Shown: piece after piece, positions 8,676 through 17,843 of the stretch
Position numbering within the stretch: the stretch's first letter is position 1
How the letters are laid out: the number at the start of each line of letters is the position of its first letter
NCBI RefSeq assembly: GCF_023101345.1
Contig: NZ_CP095848.1
Coordinates: 2,107,501 to 2,171,500, forward strand
Origin: Hymenobacter sublimis
GTDB taxonomy: Bacteria; Bacteroidota; Bacteroidia; Cytophagales; Hymenobacteraceae
Direction of reading: 5' to 3'
Length of the DNA: 64,000 nucleotides
Program-made: the position numbers and the translations under genes
Notes under the pieces: model-generated
Databases searched by the model: none
The model's input: the letters and a program-made list of their open reading frames with translations, nothing else
What the model was told of the DNA's origin: nothing

Positions 8676-10106
8676 ATGAAACTGCTACCCCGCCTGCTAA
8701 CGGCAACCCTTCCCCTGCTCGCCGCGGGCTGCGCCGGCCGCCACACTTCCCCAACTTTTGACCTGGTGCTTACCCACGCCAACGTGGTGGACGTGGAAAC
8801 CGGCCGGGTGCGGCCCAATCAAACGGTGGCCATTTCCGAGGGGCAGATTCGGCAGGTTACCGCCAGCGGCCCAGCACCAGCGGCCCGGCGCACGCTCGAT
8901 GCCACCGGAAAATACCTCATTCCGGGCCTCTGGGACATGCACGTGCACTTTCGGGGCGGCGACTCGCTAGCCGCGGCCAACCGCAACTTGCTACCCCTCT
9001 ACCTGGCGCACGGTATTACCACCGTGCGCGACGCGGGCGGCGACTTGACGCCGAGCATCTTCGCGTGGCGCCAGCAAATCCGGGCCGGCCAGTTGGCTGG
9101 ACCTACTATCTACACGTCGGGGCCGAAAATTGACGGCCCGAAGGCTTTTTGGGCGGGCTCCCTGGAAGTGGAAACTCAGGCACAGATTGACAAGGCCCTA
9201 GATTCCTTGCAGCGGCTGAAGACGGATTACGTCAAGATCTACGAAAGCACCATCTCGCGGGAGGCCTTTCTCAGCACCATTACCGCCGCCGAAAAACGCG
9301 GGATGACTACCACGGGCCACATGCCCTACACGGCCACCCTGCGCGAGGCCTCGGAGCGCGGCCTGGATGCCACGGAGCACCTGTATTACGTGTTTAAGGC
9401 CTGCTCCAGCAAGGAAGACAGCATTACCCAGGCCGTGCAGCGCAGCCTGAGCACGCCCAAGCCGTTGGGCCTGTTTGCGGTGCTGCCCGCCATTTACCGC
9501 ACCTACGACCCTGCCACTGCCGCCCGCATGTACCGGACGCTGGCGAAAAACCACACGGCCGTTGTGCCTACCCTCTACATTCAGAAGCTCCTAGCGGAGC
9601 TGCCCGAAACCGACCACTCCCGCGACTCGCTCCTGGCCTACATCGGCCCCAAGATTCAAGCTACCTACGCCCGCCGCCTGGCCGGAGCCCGGGCCCAATC
9701 GGCGGCCACCCGCGCGTTCAATAAGCAACTGAGCGCCAAGTTCATGAGCCTGGTTCCGGCCCTGCAGCAGGCCGGCGTTACGCTCCTAGCCGGCTCCGAC
9801 AGCGGGGCTTCCAACTCGTATGTGTACCCCGGCGCCTCTCTGCTCGGCGAGCTGGAGCTGTTGGTGCAGGCTGGCCTCACGCCGGCTCAGGCCCTGCAAG
9901 CCGCCACCATCAACGGGGCGCGTTTCCTCAAAGCCGACCACCGCGCTGGCACCATCCGGGCGGGCAAGGACGCCGACCTGGTGCTGCTAGACCAGAATCC
10001 GCTGGCCGACATCCGCAACCTGCGCCAGATCAATGCGGTAGTCACGCGCGGCCGAGTGTACACCGCCCCGGAGCTGCGCCAGATGATGCGGGCCGTAAAG
10101 CACTAG
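8676..10106 (+). CDS. Amidohydrolase family lipoprotein (imidazolonepropionase-like)
   Basis: Metal-dependent hydrolase of the amidohydrolase superfamily, exported and probably membrane anchored. The 476-residue product begins with a lipoprotein signal (LLAAGC, Cys19), has the small N-terminal beta subdomain (about 28-80), then the metal ligands HVH (His89, His91) in GLWDMHVHF. Later come the Lys in DYVKIYEST, the His of TTTGHMPYT, and the catalytic/metal Asp region AGSDSGAS. The C-terminal GTIRAGKDADLVLLDQNPL is typical of imidazolonepropionase/prolidase-like members. Substrate cannot be read from sequence; related secreted enzymes act on dipeptides or cyclic amides. It stands alone, convergent with the GH115 gene. 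Confidence 0.85.
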   Translation: MKLLPRLLTATLPLLAAGCAGRHTSPTFDLVLTHANVVDVETGRVRPNQTVAISEGQIRQVTASGPAPAARRTLDATGKYLIPGLWDMHVHFRGGDSLAAANRNLLPLYLAHGITTVRDAGGDLTPSIFAWRQQIRAGQLAGPTIYTSGPKIDGPKAFWAGSLEVETQAQIDKALDSLQRLKTDYVKIYESTISREAFLSTITAAEKRGMTTTGHMPYTATLREASERGLDATEHLYYVFKACSSKEDSITQAVQRSLSTPKPLGLFAVLPAIYRTYDPATAARMYRTLAKNHTAVVPTLYIQKLLAELPETDHSRDSLLAYIGPKIQATYARRLAGARAQSAATRAFNKQLSAKFMSLVPALQQAGVTLLAGSDSGASNSYVYPGASLLGELELLVQAGLTPAQALQAATINGARFLKADHRAGTIRAGKDADLVLLDQNPLADIRNLRQINAVVTRGRVYTAPELRQMMRAVKH

Positions 10107-10414
10107 TAGCGGCAACTGTGAACTATGTGCTCCTCTTTTCTTACCTGGCATAAGTCATCCTCGCCTTGGGCCTACCCCACGGGCAATGGCTGGACTGAAG
10201 GCCGGCTCTAGTAGCGCTTTTGGTTAGCACTTTCAATTGGGCTTGAAAACCAGAAAAGCGGTTGTCATTCCGAGCAGAGCGAGGAATCTGAGTTAGCTTC
10301 TTACGCTTAACTCAGATTCCTCGCTCTGCTCGGAATGACAACCGCTTGTACGAGTTCCACAAGCTGCCTAGCTGCTGCGTGAAACCGGTTTGCTAGGGGT
10401 AGTTCTGAATTCCG
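10107..10414. repeat. Convergent intergenic region with a perfect 40-bp hairpin
   Basis: The gap between the amidohydrolase and the convergent GH115 gene holds inverted arms of 40 nt at 10256-10295 and 10308-10347, identical when reverse-complemented, with a 12-nt loop. The core is GTCATTCCGAGCAGAGCGAG, then GAATCT. Related hairpins are at 22295-22370 and 48058-48150. Nothing coding is visible in the rest. Confidence 0.9.
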
Positions 10415-13063
10415 CTACGGGGTAGCAACCGGGCCGCGGGGGCTTTCTGGGGGGCCGAGGTAGCTGGGTTTTAGTCCACCCATGTCTACCACTAGCTTTT
10501 CCAGCACCACGCCGGGGTCTACGCGCCAGAACCGGAGCACATGCTCGCCGGGGGCAGCCAGCGTGTGCACGGAGGTTTTGATGATGATGTTTTCGGCTAC
10601 AGCCCGCTCCCAGGGCCGGTTGCCGTTGTCGGCTACCAGGCCGGTGTGCAGGTTGATAATCTGGGGAGCTTCGTCGTCGAAGGACACGGCGTAGCGCAGG
10701 CCCTGGCTGTTGGTGAAGTCCAGGGTTGGGGCCAGGTAGGCGTGCACAGTTACGGGCCCGGGGCTAGTCAGCCGGACCCGGTACTCCAGGCAGGGGCTGC
10801 TGGCGGTGGGGTTCTGGGCCGGCGCGGTGGCCGGAAACGTCGTGACGCCCGAGAGCGTGCGGCCTAGGTCCGGTATCGTCTGCCAGCTTACCCCGCCCCC
10901 GTTCACGGCCTTGCTGTAGTGCTCCGCTTCCATGGACACGTAGCCATCCACTTCCATAAATACGGCCCCGGCAGCCGATGTTGTTGGTGATTTTTTCACG
11001 GGCGCCGGTTGGGCCGGAGTCACCGCGGAAGCTGCCGTGGTGGGCTGGGCAAGGGTTTGCACGGCCGGCATTACGTTCTTTTCCGGCTGCTGCCAGATGG
11101 TGTAGCCGATGTGGGTCTGGTCCATCATGTGGTTCCATTTGCCGCCCGCCAGCGCGTGGTAGCGGCGCGAGATGTCGGCGTCTTTGGCGAATAAAGCCTT
11201 GGCTTTTTCGGCCAGGGCATTGGTGTTGGCCTGCCCGTTCTTGGCTGCCTCGCGGTTCAGGGCCACGGTGTAGTACAGCTCGTTGAGGTTGGCGCAGGCG
11301 GCTACCGGGTGCAGCACCAGCTGAAAATACGCGTCCTGGTGCTGGGCGGGCAGCTGCCGACCAATTTGTTCGGCCTGGGTTAGCAGGGTCTGGTAGTCGG
11401 CTACTACCGTCTGGAACTCGTGGTAATTCGTGAGGCTGTAGGTCGTGGGGCTGAGCAGTTCCGGCTTGCGGCGGGCGTTGTACTTGGCGTACTTGGCCAG
11501 AATATCGGCAATGCCAGCCGCGTGTTTCTCCCCGAACTGCTGGGCGGCCCACTGCCGGGTGTAGTCATCTACTTGGTCGGCAGCTAAGCGGGCGGGGTTC
11601 CAGGCGTAGTCCAGGAAAAAGCTGATGGGCAGTTCCATGGGCTTCAGGTCGCCCACGTTGACAATCCAGATTTGGTTGGCGCCGTACGCGTGGGCCAGGT
11701 GCATCTGCTCCCAGATGCGCGGCAGTGGGTTCGTATTCAACCACTTGTAGTTGCGTGGGCCGCCCACGTAGTCGAAGTGGTAGTAGATACCGTAGCCGCC
11801 AGCGCGGGGCTTTTCCGCGAGCTTGGGCAGCTTGCGCAGGTTGCCCCAGTTGTCGTCGCAGAGCAGCAGGGTCACGTCGTCGGGCACGCGCATGCCCTTG
11901 TCGTAGTAGTCCTGCACTTCCTTATAGAGGGCCCAGAGCTGGGGCGTTTGCTCGGCGGGCTTGCCAGTGGTTTCAGCAATAATGCGGCGCTGATCGGCCA
12001 CGATGCGCTCCAGCAGGGCAATGTTGCTTTCCTGGCTCATGGGCTCGTCGCCGTCGCCGCGCATGCCAATGCTGACGATGTTTTCGCGGGTGCCCATGCG
12101 CTGCATGCCGCCGCGCCAGAACTCCTGGAGGGTAGCGGCGTTGGTTTGGTAGTTCCAGGGGCCCTTGCCGGCGTGCTTCCACTCCTCGTGGGCCCGCGTG
12201 AGGGGCTCGTGGTGGGAAGTGCCCATTACAATGCCGTACTCGTCGGCCAGTACGGGGTTTTGGGGGTCGTCCACGTTAAACATGTTGCCCCACATGGCCG
12301 GCCAGAGGTAGTTGCCCTTGAGCCGCAAAATCAGCTCGAACATGTGGCTGTACATCTTGGAATTGACGCCCCCGAACTTCTCCTTGGCCCAATTCTGCAG
12401 GGCCGGCGCTTCATCGTTGATGAAGATGCCGCGGTACTTCACCTGGGGCGTGCCCTGGGTGTGGCGGCCGGCCCCCACGTACAGGGCCGATTGGGGCTTG
12501 GTCGGCACATCGGCCCACCAGTACCAGGGCGAAACTCCCATCTGCAGGGACAGGTCGTAGATGCCGAAGATGGTGCCGCGCTTGTCGCTGCCGGCAATGA
12601 CTAGGGCCTGCTCCACACCCGGCAGGGGCTTGTCGACGACTTCCACCACAAAGGTTTCCCACTTGCCGGCCACGCCCGCCACGTTCAGCTTGCCGGCCTG
12701 CACCAGCCCGTCAATCAGCGGGCTTTTGCCGATGGTACCAATTAGCACTACCTGCTGGCCGCTGGGCGCTTTGTCGGTGGTTAGCGTGGGCGTCAGGGTA
12801 GTCACGCGGTTGATGTCGGCCTGCAAATCCCGGGCGGCCCGCAACACGCCCGGCCAGTCGGCGGGGCTGGCGTACAGGGCTGCGGCGCGCCGGGCCGCTA
12901 CCAGCGGGAAGCTGCCCTTGCTTTTTTTGCCAGATACGTAAGCCTCCGTCCCGGGTAGGGTGGTTTGAGCCCAGACGGCCGGGCAAGTCAGCAGTAGCAA
13001 CGCCACCAGCACCCCCTTAAACCGGCGGGCAGAAAACGGGCGGCGGAAAGAACAAATGGACAT
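10415..13063 (-). CDS. GH115 xylan alpha-1,2-(4-O-methyl)glucuronidase
   Basis: Exported enzyme expected to remove (4-O-methyl)glucuronic acid side groups from inner positions of glucuronoxylan. The product is about 882 residues with an N-terminal signal (VLVALLLLTCPAVWA). GH115 blocks are clear: an alpha/beta N-terminal domain (DKRGTIFGIYDLS, VSPWYWWADVP), then the barrel with YRGIFINDEAPALQNW, MFELILRLKGNYLWPAMW, MGTSHHEPL, SIGMRGDGDEPMS and LLCDDNWGNLRKLP. A C-terminal beta-sandwich domain follows (from about 650). I use the Met at 13063, which directly precedes the basic and hydrophobic signal; an in-frame ATG at 13096 is possible. It is the last gene downstream of GH10, separated by a strong hairpin. 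Confidence 0.93.
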   Translation of the reverse strand: MSICSFRRPFSARRFKGVLVALLLLTCPAVWAQTTLPGTEAYVSGKKSKGSFPLVAARRAAALYASPADWPGVLRAARDLQADINRVTTLTPTLTTDKAPSGQQVVLIGTIGKSPLIDGLVQAGKLNVAGVAGKWETFVVEVVDKPLPGVEQALVIAGSDKRGTIFGIYDLSLQMGVSPWYWWADVPTKPQSALYVGAGRHTQGTPQVKYRGIFINDEAPALQNWAKEKFGGVNSKMYSHMFELILRLKGNYLWPAMWGNMFNVDDPQNPVLADEYGIVMGTSHHEPLTRAHEEWKHAGKGPWNYQTNAATLQEFWRGGMQRMGTRENIVSIGMRGDGDEPMSQESNIALLERIVADQRRIIAETTGKPAEQTPQLWALYKEVQDYYDKGMRVPDDVTLLLCDDNWGNLRKLPKLAEKPRAGGYGIYYHFDYVGGPRNYKWLNTNPLPRIWEQMHLAHAYGANQIWIVNVGDLKPMELPISFFLDYAWNPARLAADQVDDYTRQWAAQQFGEKHAAGIADILAKYAKYNARRKPELLSPTTYSLTNYHEFQTVVADYQTLLTQAEQIGRQLPAQHQDAYFQLVLHPVAACANLNELYYTVALNREAAKNGQANTNALAEKAKALFAKDADISRRYHALAGGKWNHMMDQTHIGYTIWQQPEKNVMPAVQTLAQPTTAASAVTPAQPAPVKKSPTTSAAGAVFMEVDGYVSMEAEHYSKAVNGGGVSWQTIPDLGRTLSGVTTFPATAPAQNPTASSPCLEYRVRLTSPGPVTVHAYLAPTLDFTNSQGLRYAVSFDDEAPQIINLHTGLVADNGNRPWERAVAENIIIKTSVHTLAAPGEHVLRFWRVDPGVVLEKLVVDMGGLKPSYLGPPESPRGPVATP

Positions 13064-13102
13064 GACGGGTAGGAAAGGGGTTGACTGATAGGGCAACTGC
13101 GG

Positions 13103-13148
13103 CTAGCGTTAGCTCCCCTCCTTATCCAAGGAGGGGAGCTAACGCTAG
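13103..13148. terminator. Strong hairpin between GH10 and GH115, overlapping the GH10 stop codon
   Basis: Perfect 21-nt inverted arms (13103-13123 and 13128-13148) with a 4-nt loop; the arm is CTAGCGTTAGCTCCCCTCC plus TT. The GH10 stop codon (13145-13147) lies inside one arm. No long T run follows, so it may slow or partly end transcription before GH115, or protect the upstream mRNA. Confidence 0.7.
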
Positions 13149-14239
13149 AACTTCACGACTTCCCAGTAGGCCTTCTTGGGCTGTTGGTTCTGGTCGAAGA
13201 GCAGGGGGTAGTTTTTGCGGCCGGCCACGGGGTAGGTATCCAGCCAGCTGTACTTGTCCGACACGTTCCAGAAAGTAACGCCGGTCAATACGTTCTTGTA
13301 GTCGCGGAACACCTTGAAGAACATCTTGTACTGGGCGGCCTGCTTTTGCTCCAGCTCGGGCGTGTAGGCGTCCGACTCGCCGGGGCGCTTGGCACGACGC
13401 TCCTTTTCCCAGGGGTAAATAGACACGTCCAGCTCGGTAATCTGCACTTTCAGGCCCAGGGAAGCATACTGGTCAAGGGCTTGGCGCAGCTCGGCCTCGG
13501 TGGGCTCCTGCAAGGACCAGTGCCCCTGCAGACCCACGGCGTCAATCGGCACCTTGGCATCCTTGAGCTTCTTAAGCAGCTTAAAGATTCGCTCCCGCTT
13601 TTCGGGCCGCTCGGTGTTGTAGTCGTTGTAAAACAGCTGGGCCTGGGGGTCGGCTTCGTGGGCGTACTCGAAGGCTTTGGCAATGAAATCCTCCCCGCAG
13701 ATCTGGTACCACTCGGAGTTGCGCAGAAACTCCTGGGGGTTGTCCGCAATGGCTTCATTGACCACGTCCCAGGCGTAAATCTTGCCCTTGTACCGCTTCA
13801 CTACCGTGAAAATGTGGTCGTGCAGGCGCTGGAGCAGCACTTCCTTGCTGACCTGCTTGCCCTGGGCATCCTTGAACAGCCACTTAGGCGTCTGCTCGTG
13901 CCAGAGCAAGTTGTGACCCCGCACGCGCAGTTTGTTTTTCTGAGCGAAGTCTACCAGGGCGTCAGCATCGGTCCAGAAGTAGCGGTTTTCCTCCGGATGA
14001 ATGGGGCCCATCTTCATGGCATTTTCGGGCGTGATGCTGTTGAAGTGCTGCTTGATCAGCTCGCCCTCCGCCCCTTGTATGGACTGCCGGCCTACCGCCA
14101 CGCCCACGGGGAAATAGTTTTTGTAGTAGTCTTTCAGGCCTTTATCGGCGGTCGGGCGCTGGCTGCTGACCAGCCCGGCGCTACCCACTAGCAAAGCCGC
14201 GAGAGTTAGTTTTCGGATGGAGAAGGAAGACGTTTTCAT
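13145..14239 (-). CDS. GH10 endo-1,4-beta-xylanase
   Basis: Secreted enzyme that cuts the xylan backbone with retention of configuration. The 364-residue product from ATG 14239 has a signal peptide (LTLAALLVGSAGLVSS) and one GH10 barrel with no extra binding module. Visible family motifs are SITPENAMKMG (about 68-78), RGHNLLWH (108-114), the acid/base Glu162 in WDVVNEA, and the nucleophile Glu269 in QITELDVSIY. A longer reading frame upstream to 14311 lacks a plausible leader. It follows the symporter gene on the same strand and precedes GH115, so main-chain cleavage and glucuronate removal are encoded together. Confidence 0.96.
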   Translation of the reverse strand: MKTSSFSIRKLTLAALLVGSAGLVSSQRPTADKGLKDYYKNYFPVGVAVGRQSIQGAEGELIKQHFNSITPENAMKMGPIHPEENRYFWTDADALVDFAQKNKLRVRGHNLLWHEQTPKWLFKDAQGKQVSKEVLLQRLHDHIFTVVKRYKGKIYAWDVVNEAIADNPQEFLRNSEWYQICGEDFIAKAFEYAHEADPQAQLFYNDYNTERPEKRERIFKLLKKLKDAKVPIDAVGLQGHWSLQEPTEAELRQALDQYASLGLKVQITELDVSIYPWEKERRAKRPGESDAYTPELEQKQAAQYKMFFKVFRDYKNVLTGVTFWNVSDKYSWLDTYPVAGRKNYPLLFDQNQQPKKAYWEVVKF

Positions 14240-14481
14240 GAACTCAGAAAGAAGCGGAACAGATGAAAAATGCGGCGGCAGCAGGACGCACAATGGCCGT
14301 CCTCGTGCCAATGCGGCAAGGAAAAATGGGGCGTGTTACTCCGCCGGCTGCGGGGCAACACGCAGTGGAAAAACGTAGGCCGGGCGGTTCGTGCTGCGCT
14401 TGCAGCTGCTCCCGGAAAACAGGCGCGCAGCAGAGAAGCGCCCCTCGTTGCGCCTCCCTGCTGCGCGGCCCTTGTTGCCTA

Positions 14482-14497
14482 CCGGTAGTGCTACCGG
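14482..14497. terminator. Small hairpin downstream of the symporter gene
   Basis: CCGGTAG and CTACCGG flank two bases just past the symporter stop. A second, weaker inverted pair CGCGCAGCAG / CTGCTGCGCG lies about 30 bases further along at 14422-14467. There is no T tract, so a terminator role is uncertain. Confidence 0.4.
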
Positions 14498-14521
14498 CGG
14501 GCCTGCCGCTCTATCCGCGGC

Positions 14522-16210
14522 TTACCAGTAAATGGTGTACAGCACCGTGAGCAGCACCATGATAACCATGGACCCGATGGCAAAGCTGCGGTTGGTTTTG
14601 AACATGCTCCGGTCTACCTCGAGGCCGTTGGTAACGGCTCCGCGGCTGGTTTGCACCAGGCTAATAATCACCATCATAATGATGCAAATCAGGAACACGA
14701 AGCCCATCCGGTCGAGGAAGGGGATTTCATAGACGCCGGCCGCGTTGGGCACGGCAAAGCCGAAGGGCGCCAGGAAGGACAGGTCGGCGAAGGTGGGTAG
14801 GAACTTGAACAGCACCGACAGCAGGAAGCCGCCAATGGTGGCGAACAGGGCCGCCGTGGAGGTCGTTTTCTTCCAGAAGAAACCCAGAATGAACATGGCA
14901 AAAATGCCCGGCGACACAAAGCCCGTGTACTCCTGAATGTACTGGAAACCGCCCTTTTTGTCGATGCCCAGGTGGGGGGCAATCAGCACGCCCAGAATCA
15001 TGGCCACGATGACGGCAATCTTGCCTACGTTCACCAGCTTCTTTTCCGAAGCCTGGGGGTTGAGCACTTTCTGGTAGATGTCGAGGGTGAAGATGGTGGC
15101 AATGGAGTTGGCCTTACCGGCCAGCGAGGCCACCACGGCGGCCGTGAGGGCAGCGAAGGACAGGCCCTTCAACCCCACTGGCAGAATGTTGAGCAGCACG
15201 GGGTAAGCCCGGTCGGGGTTCAGATCGGCGCCCTGGCCAAACTCGGCTGCGCCAAACACGTCCTGCTTATACAGCACGTAGGCGGCAATGCCGGGCAGCA
15301 CCACAATCACGGGCATGAGCAGCTTCAGGAAAGCGGCGAACAGCAAACCGCCGCGGGCCGTGGGCAAGTCGGCGCCCAGGGCGCGCTGGGTGATGTACTG
15401 GTTGCAGCCCCAGTAGTTCAGGTTCACAATCCACATGCCCCCGAGCAGCACCGTGAGACCGGGCAGGTCCATGTAGTTTTCGTTGTCGCGCTTGAAAATC
15501 ATCTGGAAATGGTCCCCGGCCTGCTCGGTCATCAGGTTAAAGCCCGCCAGCACACCCGATTGGCCGTAGTGGTCGGCCACCATGTTCAGGGCCAGGTAGG
15601 TAGTCGCCAAGCCGCCCAGAATCAGGAAGAACACCTGAATTACGTCGGTAAAGCCGATTACCTTCATGCCACCCAGAGTGATGATGACAGCAAAGAACGC
15701 CAGGGCATAAAGACAGAACTCCAGGTTGAGGCCGGCAATGCTGCTGATGGCAATGGCTCCGAGGTAGAGAATTGAGGTCAGGTTCACCACCACGTACAGA
15801 GCCAGCCAGAAGATGGCCATAATCATGGCCACCGTGCCGTTGTAGCGCTGGTGCAGGAACTGCGGCATCGTGAAGATTTTATTCTTCAGATACACCGGAA
15901 TAAAGAACACGGCCACGATGATGAGCGTCAGGGCCGCCATCCACTCGTAGGTAGCAATGGCCAGGCCCATCTTAAAGCCCGAGCCCGACATGCCCACGAA
16001 CTGCTCGGCCGAGATGTTGGAGGCAATCAGCGAGGAGCCGATGGCCCACCAGGTCAGGGAGCCTTCGGCCAGGAAGTAGTCCTTGGAATCACCCTCGGCG
16101 GTGCCGTCGTGGCCGGTTTTGCGCCGGTAGATCCAGATGCCGTAGCCGGAAACTATCAGGAAGTAAATGAAAAAGACGACGTAGTCGAGGGTAGCAAGTT
16201 GATGTTGCAT
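14522..16210 (-). CDS. Sodium/solute symporter (SSS family), probable sugar transporter
   Basis: Inner-membrane sodium-coupled symporter of about 562 residues and 13-14 hydrophobic segments, with the SGLT-like arrangement. It has GSSLIASNISAEQFVGMSGSGF in TM2 (shown here only as its parts GSSLIASNIS and AEQFVGMSGS), LWAL-type loop features and a C-terminal hydrophobic helix. It lies between xylA and the xylanase on the same strand, so import of xylose or a related sugar released in the periplasm is the natural inference. The start at 16210 (MQHQLATLDYVV) places the first helix near the N-terminus; an ATG five codons upstream is also possible. Confidence 0.88.
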   Translation of the reverse strand: MQHQLATLDYVVFFIYFLIVSGYGIWIYRRKTGHDGTAEGDSKDYFLAEGSLTWWAIGSSLIASNISAEQFVGMSGSGFKMGLAIATYEWMAALTLIIVAVFFIPVYLKNKIFTMPQFLHQRYNGTVAMIMAIFWLALYVVVNLTSILYLGAIAISSIAGLNLEFCLYALAFFAVIITLGGMKVIGFTDVIQVFFLILGGLATTYLALNMVADHYGQSGVLAGFNLMTEQAGDHFQMIFKRDNENYMDLPGLTVLLGGMWIVNLNYWGCNQYITQRALGADLPTARGGLLFAAFLKLLMPVIVVLPGIAAYVLYKQDVFGAAEFGQGADLNPDRAYPVLLNILPVGLKGLSFAALTAAVVASLAGKANSIATIFTLDIYQKVLNPQASEKKLVNVGKIAVIVAMILGVLIAPHLGIDKKGGFQYIQEYTGFVSPGIFAMFILGFFWKKTTSTAALFATIGGFLLSVLFKFLPTFADLSFLAPFGFAVPNAAGVYEIPFLDRMGFVFLICIIMMVIISLVQTSRGAVTNGLEVDRSMFKTNRSFAIGSMVIMVLLTVLYTIYW

Positions 16211-16511
16211 GTGGGAGATAAGCAAACCCCTCCGGCGGAGTGGTTAAGCGAGAAACAAGTGAAATACCGCCTCCAAGCTACCACCTAGGGCGGCTTCTGG
16301 CAACAGACCGGCAAACATTCCCGGCCGGCCCCTCCCCTTGGGTTCCCACACCCTTCAGTAGACCAGCCGGGTTTGTTTGGGTAGTTAATTACGGAACGTC
16401 AGGCAGGAACGCAACGCAGCACCTTGCGCGCTGACGGCTGCATGAGAAGCACAACGACACCGAGCAAGATGCTACGTGCGCTACGCTCGGCCTGACGCTC
16501 TACGAGCTACC
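16211..16511. other. Intergenic region with a decayed repeat copy
   Basis: No gene is visible. At 16394-16500 the sequence looks like an eroded copy of the GCATCTC hairpin family: one side has ACGTCAGGC...CTTGCGCGCTGA, the other AGCAAGATGCTACGTGCG...GGCCTGACG. I find no palindrome resembling the LacI site and no confident promoter for the symporter gene. Confidence 0.45.
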
Positions 16512-17843
16512 TTAGATGTACTGATTGATGATGGCCTCCAGCCACTCCTGCTTGCCGCTGCGCAGTACCGGCTCGCCGGTTTCGTGGGCAATGCGGCGCA
16601 GGTCTTCCAGCGTGAGCTGGCCTTTCTCGAAGGCGGCGCCGTGACCCGCGTCGAAGGAGGCGTAGCGCTCCTGGCGGAACTTGCGGTAGGGCGACTTTTC
16701 CAGGATGTCGTTGGCTACCACCAGGGCCCGGGCGAAGGTGTCCATGCCGCTGATGTGGGCAATAAAGATGTCCTCCAGGTCGGTGGAGTTGCGGCGGGTT
16801 TTGGCGTCGAAGTTGATGCCGCCGGGCTGGATGCCGCCGTGCTCCAGAATGATGAGCATGCTCTCGGTCAGCTCGTTGAGGTTGTTGGGGAACTGGTCGG
16901 TGTCCCAGCCGTTCTGGTAGTCGCCGCGGTTGGCATCCATGGAGCCCAGCATGTTGGCGTCGGCGGCTACCTGCAGCTCGTGCTGGAAGGTGTGGCCGGC
17001 CAACGTGGCGTGGTTTACTTCCAGGTTCAGCATGAAATCTTTCTCCAAGCCGTACTCCTTCAGGAAGCCAATGACGGTGGCGGCGTCGAAATCGTACTGG
17101 TGCTTGGTGGGCTCAGCGGGCTTGGGCTCAATGAAGAACTTGCCCGTGAAGCCCTGCTTGCGAGCGTAGTCGCGGGCCATGGTCAGGAAGCGGCCCATGT
17201 GCTCCAACTCCCGCTTCATGTTGGTGTTGAGCAGGGTCATGTAGCCTTCGCGGCCACCCCAGAACACGTAGTTTTCGCCGTTCAGGGCAATGGTCGCGTC
17301 CAGAGCATTCAGGACTTGGGTGCCGGCGTGGGCCACTACCTGGAAGTCGGGGTTGGTACTGGCCCCATTCATGTAGCGCGGGTTGGAAAACACGTTGGCC
17401 GTGCCCCAGAGCAGCTTCACGCCGCTTTCCTGCTGGTGCTGCTTGGCATACTCCACAATAGCCTGCAGGTTGCGCTCGTACTCGCTCAGGGAGGAGCCCT
17501 CGTCCACCAAGTCAATGTCGTGAAAGCAGTAGTAAGGCGTGCCGAGCTTGGTGAAAAACTCGAAGGCGGCGTCCATCTTGTCCTGGGCCCGGCCGATGGC
17601 CTCGTGGTGGGCATCCCAGGCAAACTGCTTGGTGCCGGGGCCGAATGGGTCGCCGCCGGTACCGGTGAAGGTGTGCCAGTAGGAGACGGCAAAGCGCAGG
17701 TGCTCCTTCATGGTTTTGCCGGCCACCACGCGGTTCTCGTCGTACCATTTGAAGGCCAGCGGGTTATCTGATTCGCGCCCTTCGTACTTAATGGGGCTGA
17801 TGCCCGTGAAGAATTCCGTTTTAGAAAGCGTGTTGAGTGACAT
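16512..17843 (-). CDS. xylA: Xylose isomerase
   Basis: Cytoplasmic enzyme converting D-xylose to D-xylulose. The 443-residue length matches the long (class II) form. The start at 17843 gives [20 protein letters not shown], a typical N-terminus; the longer upstream frame lies over xylB and is not used. Key residues are visible: catalytic His108 in [25 protein letters not shown], the metal-ligand block [17 protein letters not shown], and [15 protein letters not shown] followed by GSMDANRGD. The start codon lies 23 bases inside the end of xylB, so the pair is probably translationally coupled. Confidence 0.97.
   Translation of the reverse strand: MSLNTLSKTEFFTGISPIKYEGRESDNPLAFKWYDENRVVAGKTMKEHLRFAVSYWHTFTGTGGDPFGPGTKQFAWDAHHEAIGRAQDKMDAAFEFFTKLGTPYYCFHDIDLVDEGSSLSEYERNLQAIVEYAKQHQQESGVKLLWGTANVFSNPRYMNGASTNPDFQVVAHAGTQVLNALDATIALNGENYVFWGGREGYMTLLNTNMKRELEHMGRFLTMARDYARKQGFTGKFFIEPKPAEPTKHQYDFDAATVIGFLKEYGLEKDFMLNLEVNHATLAGHTFQHELQVAADANMLGSMDANRGDYQNGWDTDQFPNNLNELTESMLIILEHGGIQPGGINFDAKTRRNSTDLEDIFIAHISGMDTFARALVVANDILEKSPYRKFRQERYASFDAGHGAAFEKGQLTLEDLRRIAHETGEPVLRSGKQEWLEAIINQYI

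Noticed and set aside
13184..14191. 335-codon plus-strand open frame opposite GH10
   Set aside because: Antisense shadow of a clear xylanase gene; low-complexity Val/Leu/Gly composition.
16476..17771. 431-codon plus-strand open frame opposite xylA
   Set aside because: It mirrors the codon structure of xylA on the other strand and shows no domain; xylA is certain.
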